DNA of 64,000 bases from Gordonia malaquae NBRC 108250 (GTDB lineage: Bacteria; Actinomycetota; Actinomycetes; Mycobacteriales; Mycobacteriaceae). The translations under genes and the position numbers were made by a program. The stretch covers positions 100,236 through 164,235 of the forward strand of contig NZ_BAOP01000008.1 in the NCBI RefSeq assembly GCF_000344135.1, in the 5' to 3' direction. This document shows, one piece after another, positions 59,362-64,000 of this stretch. Every line of letters begins with the position of its first letter. Positions within the stretch are counted from its first letter, which is position 1. A model generated the notes under the pieces. It saw only the letters and a program-made list of their open reading frames with translations. It was not told the DNA's origin and searched no databases.

Positions 59362-60609
59362 GTGACCAGCAGTGAGTTCATCCGGCGTGCCACCCTCGAC
59401 GGGACGGCCGGTCGTACCGGCACCATCGTCACCCCGCACGGAGAGATCCAGACGCCGGCCTTCGTGCCCGTCGGAACCAAGGCGACAGTGAAGACGGTGG
59501 TGCCCGAACAGGTGGCGGCGCTAGGGGCTCAGGCGGTGCTCTCGAACGCGTACCACCTGTACCTCCAGCCCGGCGCAGACATCGTCGACGAAGCCGGCGG
59601 CCTCGGGCGGTTCATGAACTGGCCCGGACCGACGTACACCGACAGCGGCGGCTTCCAGGTGATGTCGCTCGGGGTCGGGTTCAAGAAGGTCATCTCGATG
59701 GACGCCGCAGGCCCGCAGGACGACACGATCATCGCCGAGGGCAAAGAACGGCTGGCGAACGTCGACGACGACGGCGTGACCTTCAAATCGCACATCGACG
59801 GCACCAGTCACCGATTCACACCCGAGGTGTCGATGCAGATCCAGCACCAGCTCGGCGCCGACATCATCTTCGCGTTCGACGAGCTCACCACGCTGATGAA
59901 CACACGCGGGTACCAGGAGCAGTCGCTTGAGCGGACCCGGCAGTGGGCCATCCGCTGCCTCGCCGAGCACAACCGGCTGTCCACCGAGCGTTCACACCGC
60001 CCGCAGCAAGCGCTGTGGGGCGTGATCCAGGGTGCGCAGTACGAGGACCTGCGTCGCAAGGCAACGCGTGACCTCGTGGAACTGAGCCGCATCGACCGTG
60101 ACAACGGCGGCAAGGGCTTCGGCGGCTACGGCATCGGCGGTGCCCTGGAGAAGGACAACCTCGGAACCATCGTCGGATGGGTCACTGAGGAGATGCCCGA
60201 CGACGCGCCGCGGCACCTGCTCGGCATCAGCGAGCCGGACGACATCTTCACAGCCATCGAGAACGGCGCCGACACCTTCGACTGCGTCTCTCCGACACGC
60301 GTCGCCCGCAACGGGGCCATCTACTCGTTCGACGGCCGGTACAACATCACGAACGCCAAGTTCAAACGCGATTTCACGCCGCTCGACGCGGAACTCGACA
60401 ACTACTCCACCCAGTACACGCGGGCCTACCTGCATCACCTGTTCAAGGCGAAGGAGGGCCTGGCGTCGACCCTGGCGACACTGCACAACCTGTCGTTCAC
60501 GATCACGCTCGTCGACCGGGCGCGCAAGGCCATCGAGGACGGGAACTACTTCGAGTACCGCGACGAGTTCCTCGGCCGCTACTACGCGGGGACCAAGCGC
60601 AATGGGTGA
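59362..60609 (+). CDS. tgt: tRNA-guanine(34) transglycosylase, zinc site missing
   Basis: Base-exchange enzyme for queuosine-type modification of tRNA. The 415-residue protein keeps the catalytic Asp region TYTDSGGFQVMSLG (D94) and the nucleophile Asp D307 in TFDCVSPTRVARNG. The usual zinc motif C-x-C-x-x-C is replaced by residues 345-350 (LDNYST), while the fourth ligand His is kept at 375 in LHNLSF. The Cys two residues after the substrate-binding Asp (D173) is Leu. GTG at 59362 is the start; longer frames upstream are antisense to the lipoprotein. It overlaps the next gene by 8 bases. Confidence 0.85.
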   Translation: MTSSEFIRRATLDGTAGRTGTIVTPHGEIQTPAFVPVGTKATVKTVVPEQVAALGAQAVLSNAYHLYLQPGADIVDEAGGLGRFMNWPGPTYTDSGGFQVMSLGVGFKKVISMDAAGPQDDTIIAEGKERLANVDDDGVTFKSHIDGTSHRFTPEVSMQIQHQLGADIIFAFDELTTLMNTRGYQEQSLERTRQWAIRCLAEHNRLSTERSHRPQQALWGVIQGAQYEDLRRKATRDLVELSRIDRDNGGKGFGGYGIGGALEKDNLGTIVGWVTEEMPDDAPRHLLGISEPDDIFTAIENGADTFDCVSPTRVARNGAIYSFDGRYNITNAKFKRDFTPLDAELDNYSTQYTRAYLHHLFKAKEGLASTLATLHNLSFTITLVDRARKAIEDGNYFEYRDEFLGRYYAGTKRNG

Positions 60610-61687
60610 CATGGTCGGCACCCCGACGGTGATCGTCGACGCCGACGTCCTGGACCGGAACATCGCCGCGATGGCCGCTGCGATGGCCGCCAAGGGCGTC
60701 GACCTGCGGCCGCACGCGAAAACGCACAAGATCGTCGAGATCGCTCACAAGCAGATCAAGGCCGGGGCCGTCGGGCTGTCTGTCGCGACCATCGGTGAGG
60801 CGGAGGTCTTCGCCGACGCCGGGATCGACGACCTGTTCATCGCCTACCCGCTGTGGCTCACACGGTCGTCTGCGGCGCGGCTCGCAGCGCTGGCCGAGCG
60901 GGTGGACGTCTCGTTCGGAATAGACTCCGCGGCGGCCGCGGTGACCGCGGCGCGGCTGCTCGGCGATGCCGTCTCGAGAGTCGAAGTGGTCATCGAGGTC
61001 GACAGCGGGCATCACCGCACCGGCGTGCTCATCGACGACGTGGTCGACGTCGCGAACGCCGCCGCCGATGCGGGCCTGCGGGTGAGCGGTGTGTTCACCT
61101 TCCCCGGCCACAGCTACGGGCCCGACGCTCAGGTGCCTGCAGCGACGCAGGAGGCGACGACTCTGCGTGATGCGGCAGACCTCCTCACCGAGGCCGGATT
61201 CCGCGTGGACGTCCGCAGTGGTGGGTCCACTCCGAGCGCGCTGCTGTCCGACGCCGACGTGCTCACCGAGGCCCGACCGGGCGTCTACGTGTTCGGCGAC
61301 GCCCAGCAGTGGGAGCTCGGGCGCATAGAACCCGACGACATCGCGCTGACCGTGCTCGCCACGGTCGTCAGCAGGCACGACGGCCCGGCGAATCGGCGCA
61401 TCGTCCTCGACTCCGGAAGCAAGGTGCTCGGCAGCGACCGACCGGGGTGGACCACCGGGTTCGCACGGCTGCGAGATCATCCGGACGCGCGGGTGACGGC
61501 CCTGTCGGAGCACCACGCGACCGTCGAGTTCCCGAAGCGGGCGGCGCTGCCGGCGCTCGGCTCGCGCATCCGAGTGGTCCCCAACCATGTGTGCCCGGTG
61601 TTGAACCTCGTCGACGACGTCGCGGTGGCCCGCGGTGGGCTCGTCGTCGGACGGTGGACCGTCGCCGCGCGCGGCCGCAATAGCTGA
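60602..61687 (+). CDS. PLP fold-type III enzyme, D-threonine aldolase / D-serine dehydratase-like
   Basis: PLP and metal-dependent enzyme acting on D-amino acids, 361 residues. The N-terminal barrel has the Schiff-base Lys in RPHAKTHK (about residue 42). The C-terminal beta domain ends with the metal-site sequence PNHVCPVLNL, where His and Cys act as metal ligands in D-threonine aldolases. The choice between D-threonine aldolase and D-serine dehydratase cannot be made from these motifs. The ATG at 60602 overlaps the tgt stop by 8 bases; an ATG 3 codons later is possible. The AraC gene follows 11 bases after. Confidence 0.85.
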   Translation: MGDMVGTPTVIVDADVLDRNIAAMAAAMAAKGVDLRPHAKTHKIVEIAHKQIKAGAVGLSVATIGEAEVFADAGIDDLFIAYPLWLTRSSAARLAALAERVDVSFGIDSAAAAVTAARLLGDAVSRVEVVIEVDSGHHRTGVLIDDVVDVANAAADAGLRVSGVFTFPGHSYGPDAQVPAATQEATTLRDAADLLTEAGFRVDVRSGGSTPSALLSDADVLTEARPGVYVFGDAQQWELGRIEPDDIALTVLATVVSRHDGPANRRIVLDSGSKVLGSDRPGWTTGFARLRDHPDARVTALSEHHATVEFPKRAALPALGSRIRVVPNHVCPVLNLVDDVAVARGGLVVGRWTVAARGRNS

Positions 61688-61698
61688 GCGAGCGGATC

Positions 61699-62136
61699 AT
61701 GGCCGACGATCGGGACACCAGGCGGGAGACCGTCGTCGCGATGCGTCGGGTCCGGGACCGGATCGACCGCGAGTTCGACAAGCCGCTCAACGTGGAGGAA
61801 CTCGCGAGCGGCGTGTTCATGTCGGCAGGTCACCTGAGCCGCGAGTTCAAACGCGTCTACGGGGAGTCGCCGTACTCGTATCTGATGACGCGGCGGGTGG
61901 AACGTGCGATGACCCTGCTCAGGCGGGGCGACATGTCAGTGACCGAGGTCTGCTTCGCAGTGGGATCGTCGTCGCTGGGAACGTTCAGCACCCGATTCAC
62001 GGAGCTGGTCGGGGTGCCGCCGAGCGTGTACCAGCGCGACAACGGAAGCGAGTGGGACGGCGTCCCGGCGTGCCTGGCCAAACAGGTCGCCAGACCGGTC
62101 AGGAATCGAGAAGCGCGTCGGCCGGCCGCCGAATAA
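61699..62136 (+). CDS. AraC family transcriptional regulator (DNA-binding domain only)
   Basis: This 145-residue protein is almost entirely an AraC DNA-binding region: the first helix-turn-helix LNVEELASGVFMSAGHLSREF, cut here to its recognition part LSREF, then the second SVTEVCFAVGSSSLGTFSTRF with recognition helix TFSTRF. No ligand domain is present, so it acts as a small SoxS/MarA-like regulator. The stop overlaps the -10 (TAACGT) of the next gene, a VOC protein that is a common partner of such regulators. Confidence 0.85.
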   Translation: MADDRDTRRETVVAMRRVRDRIDREFDKPLNVEELASGVFMSAGHLSREFKRVYGESPYSYLMTRRVERAMTLLRRGDMSVTEVCFAVGSSSLGTFSTRFTELVGVPPSVYQRDNGSEWDGVPACLAKQVARPVRNREARRPAAE

Positions 62137-62146
62137 CGTCGACGGC

Positions 62147-62560
62147 ATGACCATGAACGTGAAGATCCAGTACGCATTCCTCCCGCACAACGACGCTGAC
62201 GAATCGCTGAAGTTCTACCGCGAGATGCTCGGCTTCGAGGTGCGCAAGGACGTCGGCTACAACGATCTCCGGTGGATCACCTTGGGGCCTGCCGGGCAGA
62301 CCGATGTGTCGATCGTGCTTCACCCGCCGGCCGTCGACCCCGGCATCACCGACGCCGAGCGGGCGACCATCCTCGATCTCATGGCGAAGGGGTCGTACGG
62401 CGCGGTGACTCTCGCCTCCGACGACCTCGACGCGCTGTTCGAGAAGGTCGCCGCGGCCGGAGCCGACGTGGTGCAGGAGCCGACCGACCAGAACTACGGG
62501 GTCCGCGACTGCGCGTTCCGCGACCCGTCGGGCAACCTCGTCCGCATCGACCAGCTCTGA
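62147..62560 (+). CDS. VOC/glyoxalase family protein
   Basis: This 137-residue protein has two beta-alpha-beta-beta-beta units of the vicinal oxygen chelate fold (ESLKFYREMLGFEVR near the N-terminus, and GVRDCAFRDPSGNLVRI near the end). Potential metal ligands are present, but a specific activity cannot be named. ATG start with TAACGT 7 bases upstream (leaderless) and with the AraC gene 10 bases before. A strong terminator follows. Confidence 0.85.
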   Translation: MTMNVKIQYAFLPHNDADESLKFYREMLGFEVRKDVGYNDLRWITLGPAGQTDVSIVLHPPAVDPGITDAERATILDLMAKGSYGAVTLASDDLDALFEKVAAAGADVVQEPTDQNYGVRDCAFRDPSGNLVRIDQL

Positions 62561-62576
62561 CCCGACGTGACACGCA

Positions 62577-62607
62577 CGGACCCGACGCCCCTCCGGCGTC
62601 GGGTCCG
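62577..62607. terminator. Bidirectional terminator, 13-bp stem
   Basis: CGGACCCGACGCC (62577-62589) pairs with GGCGTCGGGTCCG (62595-62607) over a 5-base loop, between the convergent VOC and LpqN-like genes. A perfect GC-rich stem with no T tract. Confidence 0.85.
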
Positions 62608-62622
62608 CACTCGTGGGATCAC

Positions 62623-63324
62623 CTATGCGGTGATCGTGGTCTGCTCGTCGATCGCGTCCATCGCCTTCTGCAGTGCGTCGGCCTGATCCTCGTTGCTGGT
62701 TGCGTTCAGCTGCAGGACGTACACGGCGTCGGCGGCCTCTATGACGACGGTCTGCTGCGCGGTGAGCACCGTCATGCCCTTGAGGGTGTACTGCCCGGCC
62801 ATCTTGTACGACCCGAATCCGGACAGCGCGGACTTGCGTCCCGACCCGATCTCACTGAAGTCCTCGAGGTTGCGGAGTTCGCCCGGCGCGAGTTCGAAGA
62901 GCTTGTCCACGTCGACTGGGCCGGTCAGCTTCGAGAACAGCGCCACGATGTTCGCGGTGTAGTCGGAGCCCTGAGCGCCGGAGTACTTGATCGCTCCGAG
63001 GGCGTACTCGGGTAGGTCGCTCTTCTCGACCTGATCCCAGCCGTCGGGTGTAGGCATGTCGATGCTCGGAGCCCCGTTCTCACCTGGCCTCACCTGTGTC
63101 TCGGTGATGCCCTGCTCCTTGATGTAGTCGGCGATCGTCGGGTTCGCGCCCGTGCTGCTGGTCGACGTCGCCGGAGTAGCGCTCGTCGTTGCCGACGTCG
63201 ACGTGTTCGTCGTGGAAGCGGCGCTGCTCTGCGAGTCGTCCTTGCTGCACGAGGCGACTCCTACGACAAGTGCGCAGGTCGATGCGGTGACGACGAAGCC
63301 GCGCATGAGAGTCGAGATTGTCAC
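62623..63324 (-). CDS. LpqN/LpqT family lipoprotein
   Basis: Membrane-anchored lipoprotein of 233 residues. The GTG start is preceded by AGGAGG at 7 bases. The signal peptide has a lipobox ending at C26 (VGVASC), then a 40-residue Ser/Thr-rich linker. The LpqN domain (about 75-233) has DGWDQVEKSDLPEYALGAI near its start and VLTAQQTVVIEAADAVYVLQL near the end, a pattern typical of Mycobacteriales LpqN/LpqT proteins. Their role is not settled; some bind envelope lipids or modulate host responses. Confidence 0.85.
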   Translation of the reverse strand: MTISTLMRGFVVTASTCALVVGVASCSKDDSQSSAASTTNTSTSATTSATPATSTSSTGANPTIADYIKEQGITETQVRPGENGAPSIDMPTPDGWDQVEKSDLPEYALGAIKYSGAQGSDYTANIVALFSKLTGPVDVDKLFELAPGELRNLEDFSEIGSGRKSALSGFGSYKMAGQYTLKGMTVLTAQQTVVIEAADAVYVLQLNATSNEDQADALQKAMDAIDEQTTITA

Positions 63325-63549
63325 TTCAGTCCTCCTGAGCCGGTGATGTCCGGGACTTCCGACGCCGTCGATGACGTCGCGAACACGGTCAGCGTAGGAG
63401 CCTTCGCTTGGAGAACGGTTGGAACGACAGATTGCGTGACGATCGAACTATTTCACGAACATACTATGATTTGTCGCACAGTAGGTCTACACTGGAGATA
63501 ACAGCAAAACCGGACACGTTCCACGACTCACGGAAGGGAGGCGGACACC

Positions 63550-64000
63550 ATGACCAGCACCTTTGATCTTCCCGATTCGCCTCTCGAACTCGCTCGCCTA
63601 CAGGACGCGGTGGCCGCCAAGCTGTCATCGGTGTCGCTGACCCCGATGTCCGATGATGACGTCCTGCACATGTCCGAGGTGTTCGAGCGTTCCAATCGCC
63701 GGTCCGACGGCATCGGAGCCCGCCTGTACGCGGAAGTGTCCACCCGCGGCGCCTACCGCAAAGCCGGCGTCCAGACGCCGGGCAAGTACCTCACCGCCGC
63801 CCTGCGCCTGGGCCTCGGCGCCAGCAAGCGCCGCGTCGCCGCAGCATTGGCGATCAGCCCGATGTACAACTACTCGGGCGACCAGCTCGACCCGGCACTG
63901 CCGGCCACCGCCATCGCCGTTGCCGATGGCGACCTGTCGGTCGACCACGTCAATGAGATCGTCGCCGTGATCGACGAGATCCCCGCCGCCATCCCCGCCG
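63550..64000 (+). CDS. DUF222/13E12-type protein, 3' end outside window
   Basis: Only the N-terminal 150 residues are visible; the frame is open at the window edge. It begins at an ATG with GGGAGG 9 bases upstream. The sequence has the DUF222 pattern: an initial helix, SRRSDGIGARLYAEVSTRGA-type stretch, then the Arg-rich KRRVAAALAISPMY, and a later LSVDHVNEIVAVID. Members of this group usually end in an HNH endonuclease domain, which would lie past the window. An AT-rich 225-base region with a TATGAT hexamer at 63465 precedes it. Confidence 0.75.
   Translation, partial: MTSTFDLPDSPLELARLQDAVAAKLSSVSLTPMSDDDVLHMSEVFERSNRRSDGIGARLYAEVSTRGAYRKAGVQTPGKYLTAALRLGLGASKRRVAAALAISPMYNYSGDQLDPALPATAIAVADGDLSVDHVNEIVAVIDEIPAAIPA

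Noticed and set aside
63441..63470. A possible SOS (LexA) box before the DUF222 gene (TCGAAC followed by GAACAT)
   Set aside because: The second half-site does not match the GTTCGA expected of actinobacterial LexA boxes; three mismatches and wrong spacing.

Overview
The window is high-GC actinobacterial DNA from a mycolic-acid-containing member of the Mycobacteriales. Gordonia or a close relative such as Williamsia or Tsukamurella is the best guess. The reasons are two adjacent Emb-type arabinosyltransferases, a tandem pair of antigen-85-like mycolyltransferases, an LpqN-type lipoprotein, a DUF222/13E12-type gene at the right edge, frequent GTG starts, and a repeated pattern of -10 (TANNNT) then 6-8 nt then the start codon, which indicates leaderless transcripts. 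I see no rRNA, insertion sequence, prophage or CRISPR array.

Layout. 1-2.9 kb: an operon of five small, mostly membrane-associated proteins of unknown function, two or three of them DUF3592-like. 3-7.9 kb: an M23 peptidase, an AGCS amino-acid:cation symporter, and an NAD-salvage operon (pnuC, nadR, and a NUDIX/winged-helix regulator with a degenerate Nudix box) behind a promoter that overlaps an inverted repeat. 7.9-14.3 kb: two divergent acyltransferase-3/SGNH envelope enzymes, a secreted SGNH hydrolase and a zinc-ribbon protein. 14.3-31.5 kb: an accessory-metabolism stretch of transporters (MHS-type MFS, EamA, OxlT-like MFS, FUSC, YeiH) and small enzymes (thioesterase, isochorismatase-like, 2-hydroxyacid dehydrogenase, methyltransferase, two SDRs, an MpaB/DUF2236 oxygenase). 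Most sit beside their own regulator (two LysR, HxlR, GlxA/AraC, TetR), and several of the shared promoters carry visible palindromes.

31.5-42.5 kb: DUF779 plus aldehyde dehydrogenase and a GAF-domain regulator, separated by a DUF2335 membrane protein and the emb pair. 42.8-46.2 kb: a tight four-gene ABC exporter plus two-component operon. 46.3-49.8 kb: a hypothetical protein and two mycolyltransferases, closed by a perfect 23-bp hairpin. 49.9-55.9 kb: aromatic aminotransferase, tRNA-Ser(GCU), tRNA-Arg(ACG), small secreted and MmpS-like proteins, a glycolipid-binding-domain protein, prephenate dehydrogenase, a TadA-associated protein, TadA, a 20-residue-repeat protein and tRNA-Ser(CGA). 56-64 kb: divergent Ddl and MurF, a small lipoprotein, an unusual Tgt that lacks the zinc cysteines, a D-threonine-aldolase/D-serine-dehydratase-like PLP enzyme, AraC and VOC proteins, an LpqN-family lipoprotein, and the start of a DUF222 protein cut by the window edge.

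How the genes work together. Cell-envelope construction is the main theme: arabinan polymerisation, mycolate transfer, D-Ala-D-Ala synthesis and its ligation, peptidoglycan hydrolysis, and O-acylation. A second theme is transporter plus dedicated repressor pairs with divergent promoters. A third is tRNA function: tRNA-Arg(ACG) lies 3.6 kb from the TadA deaminase that would make its wobble inosine. Assignments rest on reading motifs; no database search was run.
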